Source: an uncultured Muribaculum sp.
Lineage (GTDB): Bacteria; Bacteroidota; Bacteroidia; Bacteroidales; Muribaculaceae
NCBI GenBank assembly: GCA_947573015.1
Contig: CANPDS010000118.1
Coordinates: 1-7,755 of the forward strand
Length of the DNA: 7,755 nt
Reading direction: 5' to 3'
The translations under genes were made by a program, and so were the position numbers. Positions 1-6,044 of the stretch are shown in pieces. The notes under the pieces were generated by a model. It was given only the letters and a program-made list of their open reading frames with translations, had not been told where the DNA came from and did not search any database. Every line of letters starts with the position of its first letter. The stretch's first letter is position 1.

Positions 1-2
1 GC

Positions 3-803
3 ACACAGTTTGCCGAACTTCTGCCCCAGTTTATTGCCGACGAGATCTGTGCCATCACGGCATCGCCCGACTATCAATGGCATATTGCTCCTGATACTAT
101 TGTCGAAGGACGTAAGGCTGTGGCTCTGAAGGCTACGCTTGTGCTGGATGGCTCGGTGTCGCGCGAAGCTCTTTATGCATTCGACTCCGATACCGGCATG
201 CCATATTACATCTCTACTGACAACAATCCGGGAGCTCTTGCCGAGCAGACTATAATCGCCCGATATGTGGCACCGACCTCTCCGGTGGATTGCGGGCCCT
301 TGAGCGACAAAGTGCTCCAGAATCTGTATCCTAAGGTATTCGAGAAATATCGCGACAACACATTTGCTATAGTCAATCTTCCCGGCCAGCCGTTGCCGCG
401 CTTCGCGCTTGCCACACTTACCGGTGAACGATATACGTATCATGGCCCGTCGCAGGGATTTAAGGCTCCTACACTTGTTGTTGTGCTTGATCCTGTGTCT
501 GCGTTTGCCAAAGAGACTGTCGATGGAGTGCGTGATGCCGTGATGCAGCTCCCTTATAATGCCGATGTGATATGGGCCGCGGTGAGCAATGACCGTGATG
601 CGATCGACTCGCTCCTCCCTGCCGATGGAATGGGAGAAACGACGCTTGTATCGGCCAAAGGACTTGCCCGCGACTGCGGAACAGCCACTTTCAGCCCTGT
701 GGTAGTGATGGTTGGCACCGATGGAATCGTGGCCGATGTAGTGGTAGGTTACAACAAATCGTTTGTGACGGATGTTATTCAGAAAGCGGCTGTGTTGCAC
801 TGA
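3..803 (+). CDS. LolA-like / degenerate thioredoxin-like fusion protein (5' partial)
   Basis: The frame is open from the first bases, so the true start lies upstream of the window; the GTG at 120 is internal because the coding signal continues before it. About 266 residues are visible. The N-terminal part (visible residues ~1-90, including YAFDSDTGMPYYISTDNNPG and AEQTIIARYV) resembles the beta-rich, LolA-like region of Bacteroidetes exported proteins. The C-terminal part (~125-266) looks like a TlpA/AhpC-type thioredoxin fold: LPRFALATLTGE, strand PTLVVVLDP, and a cis-Pro-like FSPVVVMVGTDG. The position that should carry the redox CXXC reads DPVSAF (~163-168), so ordinary disulfide exchange is unlikely. 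A single Cys (~225) sits just before the cis-Pro-like motif, and another lies in PVDCG (~97). Tpx follows after 56 bp with no promoter recognised, so co-transcription is possible. An exported location is inferred only, since the signal peptide is not visible. Domain assignment is moderate; function is unknown. Confidence 0.72.
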   Translation, partial: TQFAELLPQFIADEICAITASPDYQWHIAPDTIVEGRKAVALKATLVLDGSVSREALYAFDSDTGMPYYISTDNNPGALAEQTIIARYVAPTSPVDCGPLSDKVLQNLYPKVFEKYRDNTFAIVNLPGQPLPRFALATLTGERYTYHGPSQGFKAPTLVVVLDPVSAFAKETVDGVRDAVMQLPYNADVIWAAVSNDRDAIDSLLPADGMGETTLVSAKGLARDCGTATFSPVVVMVGTDGIVADVVVGYNKSFVTDVIQKAAVLH

Positions 804-859
804 TTTTAAATTCAGTCTCATGGCTATGGATCTGCTAATTAAGTAAATTTTTCAAAAAA

Positions 860-1357
860 ATGGAAACCGTATATTTTAAAGGTAATGCATGCCATACTTA
901 TGGAATGCTTCCTGCAGTAGGTGCTACAGCACCCGAGTTTGCTCTTGTATCTCCTGAATTAAAAGAACTAACCCCTGCCGATTTCCCCGGCAAGAAGATC
1001 GTACTTAATATATTCCCCAGTCTTGACACGGCTGTGTGTGCTATGTCGGTGCGCCGTTTCAATGAGAAAGCTGCTGAAAAGGATGGCGCTGTAGTGCTAT
1101 GTGTTTCAGTTGACCTTCCATTTGCTGCCGGACGTTTCTGCTCAGCCGAGGGTATCAAGGATGTGATTCCTGCCTCAGCATTCCGCTCGCCTGAATTTGG
1201 TCAGGAGTATGGAGTGATGCTTGTGGATGGCCCTCTTAAGGGATTGCTCACCCGTGCGGTCATAATTCTCGACGAAAATCGAAAGGTGATTTATCGTGAA
1301 CTTGTAGAAGAGATCACAACGGAGCCTGATTATGCAGCGGCTCTAAAGATGCTTTGA
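860..1357 (+). CDS. tpx: Thiol peroxidase (Tpx, atypical 2-Cys peroxiredoxin)
   Basis: A 165-residue protein that reduces hydrogen peroxide and alkyl hydroperoxides using thioredoxin, presumably in the cytoplasm as no signal peptide is seen. It aligns over its whole length with E. coli Tpx as I recall it (about 168 residues). The peroxidatic motif FPSLDTAVC places the reactive cysteine at C60 with P53 and T57; the resolving cysteine is C94 in RFCSAEG. Other family blocks are VLCVSVDLPFA (~79-89), VDGPLKGLLTRAV (~122-134, with R132) and EITTEPDYAAAL near the C-terminus. There is an additional cysteine at C11 and the family-typical C81. The ATG follows an A/T-rich leader with no Shine-Dalgarno match, which is normal for Bacteroidota. 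The 5' neighbour is a thioredoxin-like protein without CXXC. The 3' flank contains two hairpins before dgt. Confidence 0.96.
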   Translation: METVYFKGNACHTYGMLPAVGATAPEFALVSPELKELTPADFPGKKIVLNIFPSLDTAVCAMSVRRFNEKAAEKDGAVVLCVSVDLPFAAGRFCSAEGIKDVIPASAFRSPEFGQEYGVMLVDGPLKGLLTRAVIILDENRKVIYRELVEEITTEPDYAAALKML

Positions 1358-1367
1358 TAATTAATGC

Positions 1368-1396
1368 CCGGAAGATTGGTTGAAGCAATCTGCCGG
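1368..1396 (+). terminator. Hairpin 11 nt after tpx, possible terminator
   Basis: Inverted repeat with arms 1368-1378 and 1386-1396 (CCGGaAGATTG / CAATCTgCCGG): 10 base pairs, one internal A-G mismatch and a 7-nt loop. Its position directly after the tpx stop suits a transcription terminator or a 3' mRNA-protecting stem. It is followed by ATATCTC rather than a U-run, so an intrinsic terminator is not proven. Confidence 0.4.
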
Positions 1397-1404
1397 ATAT
1401 CTCA

Positions 1405-1466
1405 TAATCCTCCCTTGCGGTGAGTGTGGTGGTAATTGCCGTGCTACACTCAGCATGGGAGGATTA
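1405..1466 (+). other. Long two-part hairpin in the tpx-dgt gap
   Basis: The outer arms are a perfect 10-bp inverted repeat: TAATCCTCCC at 1405-1414 and GGGAGGATTA at 1457-1466. Three more pairs (1416-1418 with 1453-1455) and a GG bulge lead to an inner stem, TGAGTGT at 1421-1427 with ACACTCA at 1446-1452. On the + strand RNA this inner stem extends to 1431/1442 through three G-U wobbles, leaving a 10-nt loop. Those wobbles would be A-C mismatches on the other strand, which favours a + strand RNA structure. No T-tract follows. It could be part of the tpx 3' UTR, a small structured RNA or a remnant of a palindromic repeat; I recognise no known family. Confidence 0.5.
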
Positions 1467-1530
1467 ATGCTATTGGGTATGATGTTATTGCAGCGTTTAA
1501 GATACTTACGTATGGCAATACTCAAATAAA

Positions 1531-1563
1531 TTTGGCAAAGCACTCTACTTATTCGTATCTTTG
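1531..1563 (+). promoter_or_regulatory. Bacteroidetes-type promoter for dgt
   Basis: The -7 box TATCTTTG (1556-1563) matches the Bacteroidetes TAnnTTTG consensus exactly. A TTTG at 1531-1534 lies 21 bp upstream, in the place expected for the -33 element. Transcription would begin near 1569-1571, which favours a downstream start codon for dgt. Confidence 0.65.
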
Positions 1564-1595
1564 GACTTATGATTAAGAGTGATAGTATGTCCGTT

Positions 1596-2930
1596 ATGTC
1601 ATGGGATCGGCTCATTTGCGACAAAAGGCTTGGGCTGGAGGATTACCATGATCCTAAATGCGGAACACGCAGTGATTTTCAACGTGATTTCGACCGATTG
1701 GTGTTTTCTTCGCCATTCCGACGGCTACAGAACAAGACTCAGGTGTTCCCGCTGCCGGGATCGGTCTTTGTGCACAATCGTCTGACTCATTCGATGGAGG
1801 TGGCTTCCGTGGGGCGTAGTCTTGCAAATGAGATTGTGAGAGAACTCCGTGTGCGTCATGCCATGGAACCATGGGTAGGGAAGCTTGATGCTGTAGATGA
1901 GATAGTAGGCGCAGCATGTCTGGCCCACGATCTGGGCAATCCTCCATTCGGACATTCAGGAGAGAAGGCGATATCCACATTTTTCAGTGAAGGTGAGGGT
2001 GCTGCGCTGCGTGAGGAACTCACCGAGGCGCAATGGGCCGATCTTACTCATTTCGAGGGCAACGCCAATTCATTCAGACAGCTCACACATCAGTTTAAGG
2101 GCCGTCGACCCGGAGGGTTTGCCATGACCTACTCCATGCTTGCTTCTATCGTTAAATACCCATTTGAGTCACGGTTGGCAGGTAGGAACGGGAAGTTCGG
2201 TTTTTTTGCCACTGAGGTTGATACATTCCGGAAGATTGCCGATGAACTGGGCATGATATCCACACCGGGTCCGGAGGGGGAAGTGTGTTATGCAAGGCAT
2301 CCGTTGGTGTATATAGTGGAGGCCGCCGACGACATATGCTATCAAGTGATGGATATGGAGGATGCGCATAAACTTCATGTAGTGTCAACGGAGGAGGTGA
2401 CCGAAGCTTTTCTTGGTTTCTTCAATGAGGAGCGTCGTGCACATATGCTGGGTGTGATGGGCAATGTGGCCGATCCTAACGAGAAGATAGCTTACATGCG
2501 ATCAAGTGTGATAGGTACTCTTGTGAGCTGTTGTGCGCGTGCGTTTGTTGACAATGAGGATATGATACTCCATGGGCGGTTTGAAGGATCGCTTCTTGAC
2601 CACATCACGAGTCTGGAGCGCAATGGATATCACCGTTGTTCGGAATTGGCGTGGAACAAGATATATTGTGCCGGCGATGTGGTGGATATCGAGCTTGCCG
2701 GCAACAGGATTATCTCTTTCCTTCTTGGCAAACTGATCCATGCCGTGCGCAATCCGTCGCTCAACTATTCCCGGCTGCTGCTAAGCAAGGTGCCTCAGCA
2801 GTACGACACCGCGGCTCCTACGCTCTATGGCAAAATACAGTCAGCTCTTGACCATATGTCGGCCATGACCGATGTGTATGCTCTCGATCTATACCGTAAA
2901 CTTAATGGACACTCTCTTCCGGCAGTGTGA
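1596..2930 (+). CDS. dgt: dGTP triphosphohydrolase (HD-domain dGTPase)
   Basis: Cleaves dGTP to deoxyguanosine and triphosphate, thereby adjusting the dNTP pool; a cytoplasmic, metal-dependent HD-superfamily enzyme. From the chosen start it has 444 residues, a normal length for long-form Dgt. The metal-site residues are visible: H65 in NRLTHSMEV, H111-D112 in LAHDLGNPPFGHSGE, and D245/D246 in EAADDICYQ. The N-terminal block TRSDFQRDFDRLVFSSPFRR (24-43) followed by LQNKTQVFPLPG is characteristic of the family. ATG codons also exist in frame at 1569 and 1587. I chose 1596 because the promoter predicts a transcript beginning around 1570, and because MSWDRLICDKRLG resembles the MNW-type N-terminus I recall from Bacteroidetes homologues. 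The TPM gene follows after 36 bp and is probably co-transcribed. Confidence 0.95.
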   Translation: MSWDRLICDKRLGLEDYHDPKCGTRSDFQRDFDRLVFSSPFRRLQNKTQVFPLPGSVFVHNRLTHSMEVASVGRSLANEIVRELRVRHAMEPWVGKLDAVDEIVGAACLAHDLGNPPFGHSGEKAISTFFSEGEGAALREELTEAQWADLTHFEGNANSFRQLTHQFKGRRPGGFAMTYSMLASIVKYPFESRLAGRNGKFGFFATEVDTFRKIADELGMISTPGPEGEVCYARHPLVYIVEAADDICYQVMDMEDAHKLHVVSTEEVTEAFLGFFNEERRAHMLGVMGNVADPNEKIAYMRSSVIGTLVSCCARAFVDNEDMILHGRFEGSLLDHITSLERNGYHRCSELAWNKIYCAGDVVDIELAGNRIISFLLGKLIHAVRNPSLNYSRLLLSKVPQQYDTAAPTLYGKIQSALDHMSAMTDVYALDLYRKLNGHSLPAV

Positions 2931-2955
2931 GGGATGTGGTCAAATAATCCATGAT

Positions 2956-2962
2956 GAGGTGA
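2956..2962 (+). promoter_or_regulatory. Shine-Dalgarno-like site before the TPM gene
   Basis: GAGGTGA lies 4 nt before the ATG at 2967 and is complementary to the usual 16S rRNA 3' end. The other genes here have A/T-rich leaders without such a match, as is usual in Bacteroidota. The match may be coincidental, but it supports 2967 as the start. Confidence 0.4.
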
Positions 2963-2966
2963 ACTT

Positions 2967-4223
2967 ATGAAAAAAATATATCTGACATTATTGATGATCT
3001 TTACGGCTATGTTTTCCTGCATAGCCGCAGTGCATGGAGTTGATGAAATTCCCAATGTGCATGTGGCTGATGCTCGCCGTTATGTATCGGATCCTGACGG
3101 ACTTCTATCTCCGGCTATGCGCGATAGCCTTGACCGTGCTATAAGAAATGTATGGACACAATCATCGGCAGAGCTTGCTGTGGTGGTGGTCGACAGAATA
3201 GAGGGTGGCGATATCGACACTTTCGCAACCGACCTGTTCACCAAATGGGGGATGGGCAAGAAAGATAAAGACAACGGCATACTGTATATCGTGGCTATCG
3301 GCGACCGCCGTGCCGCCATACGCACAGGATATGGTGTGGAAGGGGTGGTGCCGGATGTACTGGCCGGACGTATCATACGCAGTTCCAACATGCGTTTCAA
3401 GGAGGGTGATGTGGATGGTGGAGTGGCAGAGGCCGTAGATGGTCTGTCGCATCTGCTTACCACTCCTGGAGCTACCGAGGAACTTATGTCGGAGTATGCC
3501 AATGACCAAGGGGCCGGCAATGGTGCTGACAACGTGGATCTATTCGGGATATGGGTTGATGTTAGCAAGGTAATAGCGGCGCTGATGCTGATATGGTTGA
3601 TCATCGTACTCATCAGTTCCAGAAAGCAGGGACGTTACGCCCGTTATATGAAGCTCAAGCAATTGCAGCTGCCTGCGCTTGTAGTGGCGTTTGCTACGAT
3701 AGGCATGGGGCTTGTGGCTTTTATTCCTCTGATGGTCATAATGCGTCGTCTGAGGGTAGCTCCGAGAAAATGCCCTAATTGCGGCAATGCTATGAAGCGG
3801 CTTGATGAGAAGGCCGACAATGCTTATCTTACACCGGCTCAGGATACTGAAGAACGCCTCAATTCGGTAGATTACGACGTATGGTTATGTCCCAACTGTG
3901 GCGAGACCGACATATTGCCATATGTAAACGAGACGAAGAGCTATACGCCGTGTCCACATTGTGGTGCGCGAGCATGCACCATGGTTGCCGATCGTGTTAT
4001 TGCGAAGCCCACTACTATGTCTCCCGGACGTGGAGCCAAGGTGTATAGATGCCTTAACTGTAAAAATGTCAATTCCGTGGCCTACAATATACCTAAGTTG
4101 CCGCCAGTGGTTATTGTGCCTCCTGTCGGTGGCCGTGGTGGTGGATTTGGCGGTGGTGGATTCTCCGGCGGATCGTTTGGCGGTGGCATGACCGGTGGTG
4201 GTGGCGCTTCCGGTGGATGGTGA
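2967..4223 (+). CDS. TPM-domain membrane protein with two zinc ribbons and Gly-rich C-terminus
   Basis: A 418-residue protein of the TPM/YgcG family. Some TPM domains have phosphatase activity and others assist photosystem assembly; the role in Bacteroidota is not clear, so no substrate is claimed. In order: signal peptide (~1-24, MKKIYLTLLMIFTAMF...AAVHG), TPM domain (~36-165, starting YVSDPDGLLSP and including KWGMGKKDKDNGILYIVA and RTGYGVEGVVPD), transmembrane segment ~199-218, a basic loop (RKQGRYARYMKLK), and a second transmembrane segment ~235-258. Two Cys4 zinc ribbons follow: C269/C272 with C308/C311, then C329/C332 with C362/C365, plus an extra C337. The last 31 residues include 20 glycines and end in GGW, as in many YgcG-like proteins. 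It sits 36 bp after dgt with a Shine-Dalgarno-like site. LemA, a frequent neighbour of this family, is not in the window. Family assignment is firm; biochemical role is not. Confidence 0.88.
   Translation: MKKIYLTLLMIFTAMFSCIAAVHGVDEIPNVHVADARRYVSDPDGLLSPAMRDSLDRAIRNVWTQSSAELAVVVVDRIEGGDIDTFATDLFTKWGMGKKDKDNGILYIVAIGDRRAAIRTGYGVEGVVPDVLAGRIIRSSNMRFKEGDVDGGVAEAVDGLSHLLTTPGATEELMSEYANDQGAGNGADNVDLFGIWVDVSKVIAALMLIWLIIVLISSRKQGRYARYMKLKQLQLPALVVAFATIGMGLVAFIPLMVIMRRLRVAPRKCPNCGNAMKRLDEKADNAYLTPAQDTEERLNSVDYDVWLCPNCGETDILPYVNETKSYTPCPHCGARACTMVADRVIAKPTTMSPGRGAKVYRCLNCKNVNSVAYNIPKLPPVVIVPPVGGRGGGFGGGGFSGGSFGGGMTGGGGASGGW
4128..4220 (+). repeat. Gly-rich low-complexity coding repeat
   Basis: Tandem GGTGG/GGCGG-type codons encode the last 31 residues of the TPM protein (20 Gly, with periodic Phe and Ser, ending in Trp). 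The repetition makes this stretch prone to length variation between strains. Confidence 0.7.
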
Positions 4224-4300
4224 GCGCGTCTACGGTTGTTGTCATTAGGAGAGTGTGGTCTGATGAGTATCCTTTAAATATTGTTTCATAGATAGATATT

Positions 4301-4657
4301 ATGGATGAAGTGACTATTGAGGTCAATGGGTTGCGTCTGTATGCACGTCATGGCGTAGGGGCGCAGGAGACGTGTGTAGGCAATCTTTTTGAGGTAACGG
4401 TGCATCTGCGCTATCCAGCCCGTTACGCTTTGGAACATGACGTGTTGGACGGCACGGTAAATTATGCCGACGTGGTGGCTGTTGCAAAGGATGTGATGGC
4501 GGTTCCGTCATTGCTTATAGAAAATGCAGCATGGCGCCTTAAAGACGCCATGCTGGAGAAGTTTCCCGCAATTGCGGGTGGTATGGTGCGTGTGGCCAAA
4601 CTTGTTCCTCCGATATCTGCGGAGCTGGAGTCGGTGGCCGTGGTGCTGCGTTGGTGA
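4301..4657 (+). CDS. folB: Dihydroneopterin aldolase (FolB)
   Basis: Converts 7,8-dihydroneopterin to 6-hydroxymethyl-7,8-dihydropterin and glycolaldehyde in tetrahydrofolate synthesis; cytoplasmic, usually a homo-octamer. The 118 residues are the normal family length. Landmarks are LRLYARHGV (11-19), then E23, Y55 in TVNYADV, E74 in LIENAA and K100 in VAKLVPPI. These match the active-site residues of S. aureus DHNA (E22, Y54, E74, K100) with near-identical spacing. The segment after the catalytic lysine reads KLVPPIS, where many homologues have K-x-N/A-P-P/I, a mild variation. The 77-bp gap upstream has no promoter I can defend. The gene ends 3 bp from the convergent frr stop. Its coding sequence contains a hairpin that is better formed on the opposite strand (see the terminator entry). 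Confidence 0.93.
   Translation: MDEVTIEVNGLRLYARHGVGAQETCVGNLFEVTVHLRYPARYALEHDVLDGTVNYADVVAVAKDVMAVPSLLIENAAWRLKDAMLEKFPAIAGGMVRVAKLVPPISAELESVAVVLRW
4520..4555 (-). terminator. Probable intrinsic terminator of pyrH-frr, inside folB
   Basis: A perfect 10-bp inverted repeat (CAGCATGGCG at 4527-4536, CGCCATGCTG at 4546-4555). Read on the - strand, the stem extends to 12 bp through U-G and C-G pairs with a 5-nt UUUAA loop, and is followed by CATTTTCTAT. On the + strand the same extension has a C-A mismatch and no T-run follows. It begins about 105 nt after the frr stop, so frr mRNA would end antisense to folB. Confidence 0.5.
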
Positions 4658-4660
4658 TGA

Positions 4661-5218
4661 TCAGACGGTAAGGATCTCTTTCTCTTTGGCTGCGAAGAGA
4701 TCGTCGATCTGTTTCATGAATTTATCATGTAGTTTCTGTGCCTGTGCTTCGGCATCTTTCTCCACATCCTCGGGCATGCCCTGCTTTACAGCTTTCTTAA
4801 GGCCTTCGATGGCATCGCGGCGGGCATTGCGCACTGATACTTTGGCGTTCTCAGCCTCAGCCTTCGATTGCTTTACGAGATTCTTACGGCGTTCCTCGGT
4901 AAGAGGTGGGATTGACAGGCGGATTACCTCACCATTGTTTTCAGGCATTATGCCTACCTCTGAGTTGATGATACCGCGTTCGATCTCCTTAAACATCGCT
5001 TTCTCCCAAGGAGTGATCACGATTGTTCGTGCATCGGGCACAGAGATATTGGCTACGTTGGAGATGGGTACTGCGCTGCCGTAGTATTCCACACGGATTC
5101 CATCAAGGATCTTCGGATTGGCTTTGCCTGCACGGATGTGGGCAAGTGATTCGTCGAGATAGGCAACGGCCATCTCCATTTTTTCCTCAGCTGGGTCGAG
5201 ATAGTCTTTTACTTCCAT
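4661..5218 (-). CDS. frr: Ribosome recycling factor (RRF)
   Basis: Splits post-termination ribosomes together with EF-G so that subunits can be reused; cytoplasmic. At 185 residues it has the standard length. Diagnostic blocks are HIRAGKANP (27-35), IRVEYYGSAVPI (41-52), VITPWEK (67-73), LSIPPLTEERRK (101-112) and VSVRNARRDAI (128-138). In the last block R130 and R133 correspond to the conserved arginines R129 and R132 of E. coli RRF. The start is the only sensible ATG before this conserved N-terminus. The leader is A-rich (CTCAAAAAACATAAACCA) with no Shine-Dalgarno match. It lies 47 bp after pyrH with no promoter seen between them, so the two form an operon, an order common across bacteria. 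Its stop codon is 3 bp from that of folB. Confidence 0.97.
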   Translation of the reverse strand: MEVKDYLDPAEEKMEMAVAYLDESLAHIRAGKANPKILDGIRVEYYGSAVPISNVANISVPDARTIVITPWEKAMFKEIERGIINSEVGIMPENNGEVIRLSIPPLTEERRKNLVKQSKAEAENAKVSVRNARRDAIEGLKKAVKQGMPEDVEKDAEAQAQKLHDKFMKQIDDLFAAKEKEILTV

Positions 5219-5265
5219 TGGTTTATGTTTTTTGAGTAATTTCTTGATTAATGGATACTTCCAGA

Positions 5266-5976
5266 TCAGTATACGAGGGTGCCTATCGTATCTCCGGCAA
5301 GCACTTTCGCGAGGTTGCCGGGAGTGTCCATGTCAAACACGATAATAGGTAGGCCATTCTCTTTGCAGAGGGCTGTGGCGGTGAGGTCCATTACTTTCAG
5401 ACCGCGTGTGTATACTTCATCGTAAGTGATCTCTGTGAATTTTGTGGCGGTGGGGTCCTTTTCCGGATCGGCGGTGTAGATGCCGTCGACACGTGTGCCT
5501 TTTAGCATCACATCGGCCTGTACCTCTATGCCACGCAGTGCTGAGCCGGTGTCGGTGGTGAAGAATGGATTGCCTGTGCCGCCTGAGATTATGGCCACCT
5601 CTCCACGGTCCATCGCTTCAATGGCACGCCACTTGCTGTAGTGCTCACCGATGGGAAACATATTTATGGCTGTGAATACTTTTGCCGGTTGTCCCACTGC
5701 CTCAAGAGCCGAACTCAGAGCGAGTGAGTTGATTACCGTGGCAAGCATACCCATCTGGTCGCCTTTCACACGGTCGAATCCTTTGGATGCACCCTGAAGG
5801 CCACGGAAAATATTGCCGCCTCCGATCACGATGGCTACCTGTACGCCCGATGCCACCACTTCCTGAATCTGACTGGCGTAAGCATTGAGGCGTTCGGTAT
5901 CAATGCCGTGACCCTTTCCTCCGGCGAGTGATTCGCCGCTAAGTTTTAAAAGTATGCGGTTATATTTTGTTCTCAT
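5266..5976 (-). CDS. pyrH: UMP kinase (uridylate kinase, PyrH)
   Basis: Phosphorylates UMP to UDP with ATP in pyrimidine nucleotide synthesis; a cytoplasmic hexamer of the amino-acid-kinase fold. From the chosen start it has 236 residues, matching the family. Motifs: LLKLSGESL (9-17) with K11; the glycine loop VIGGGNIFRG (50-59); VKGDQMGMLATVINS (70-84); TGNPFFTTDT (134-143) for UMP; and MLKGTRVDGIYTADP (157-171) at the nucleotide site. The frame is open 21 codons further upstream to an ATG at 6039, but that extension is A/T-rich, would contain the predicted promoter, and adds residues not typical of PyrH. I therefore use the ATG at 5976 before RTKYNRILLKLSGE. A promoter box at 6012-6019 gives a leader of about 30 nt. 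frr follows in the same operon. Confidence 0.97.
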   Translation of the reverse strand: MRTKYNRILLKLSGESLAGGKGHGIDTERLNAYASQIQEVVASGVQVAIVIGGGNIFRGLQGASKGFDRVKGDQMGMLATVINSLALSSALEAVGQPAKVFTAINMFPIGEHYSKWRAIEAMDRGEVAIISGGTGNPFFTTDTGSALRGIEVQADVMLKGTRVDGIYTADPEKDPTATKFTEITYDEVYTRGLKVMDLTATALCKENGLPIIVFDMDTPGNLAKVLAGDTIGTLVY

Positions 5977-5981
5977 TGCAA

Positions 5982-5989
5982 TATATTTG
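5982..5989 (+). promoter_or_regulatory. Candidate -7 box for the TPR-protein gene
   Basis: TATATTTG fits the Bacteroidetes TAnnTTTG box and lies 48 bp before the ATG at 6038. No well-placed -33 TTTG is visible (the TTTG at 5966-5969 is only 12 bp away), so support is moderate. It is the exact inverted copy of the box at 6012-6019 on the other strand. Confidence 0.35.
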
Positions 5990-6011
5990 TAAATTTGAAT
6001 ATTGTATTTTG

Positions 6012-6044
6012 CAAATATACGAAAAGCATTTTTCAGCATGAAAA
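6012..6044 (-). promoter_or_regulatory. Promoter for pyrH-frr
   Basis: On the - strand, TATATTTG (6019-6012) matches TAnnTTTG exactly. A TTTC at 6043-6040, one base off the -33 TTTG, precedes it by 20 bp. The predicted start near 6005 gives a ~30-nt leader for pyrH. The -33 region overlaps the first codon of the divergent TPR-protein gene. Confidence 0.55.

Noticed and set aside
120..122. GTG as the start of the first gene
   Set aside because: The same frame stays open and protein-like back to position 3, so the gene begins outside the window.
844..851. TAAATTTT as a -7 box for tpx
   Set aside because: Only a partial match, and so close to the ATG that the transcript would be essentially leaderless; no -33 element seen.
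1361..1624. A - strand open frame covering the tpx-dgt gap
   Set aside because: It has no recognisable motif, runs through both hairpins and into dgt, and has no promoter-like box I could find.
3080..3613. A 177-codon open frame on the - strand inside the TPM gene
   Set aside because: Ser/Thr/Pro-rich, low-complexity product exactly antisense to a well-supported gene; no recognisable domain.
4224..4300. Promoter for folB in the TATCCTTTAAATATTG region
   Set aside because: It does not fit TAnnTTTG at any offset and has no paired -33 element.
4524..5084. A 186-codon open frame on the + strand across the end of folB and most of frr
   Set aside because: It is antisense to frr, which has every RRF motif; the product is a Ser/Phe/Arg-rich shadow.
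6002..6037. TTG start for the TPR protein
   Set aside because: ATG 6038 directly precedes a normal signal peptide; the extension would put charged, unrelated residues before it.
5977..6039. N-terminal extension of pyrH to the ATG at 6039
   Set aside because: The added residues are encoded by A/T-rich DNA holding the predicted pyrH promoter, and PyrH normally starts just before the KLSGE motif.
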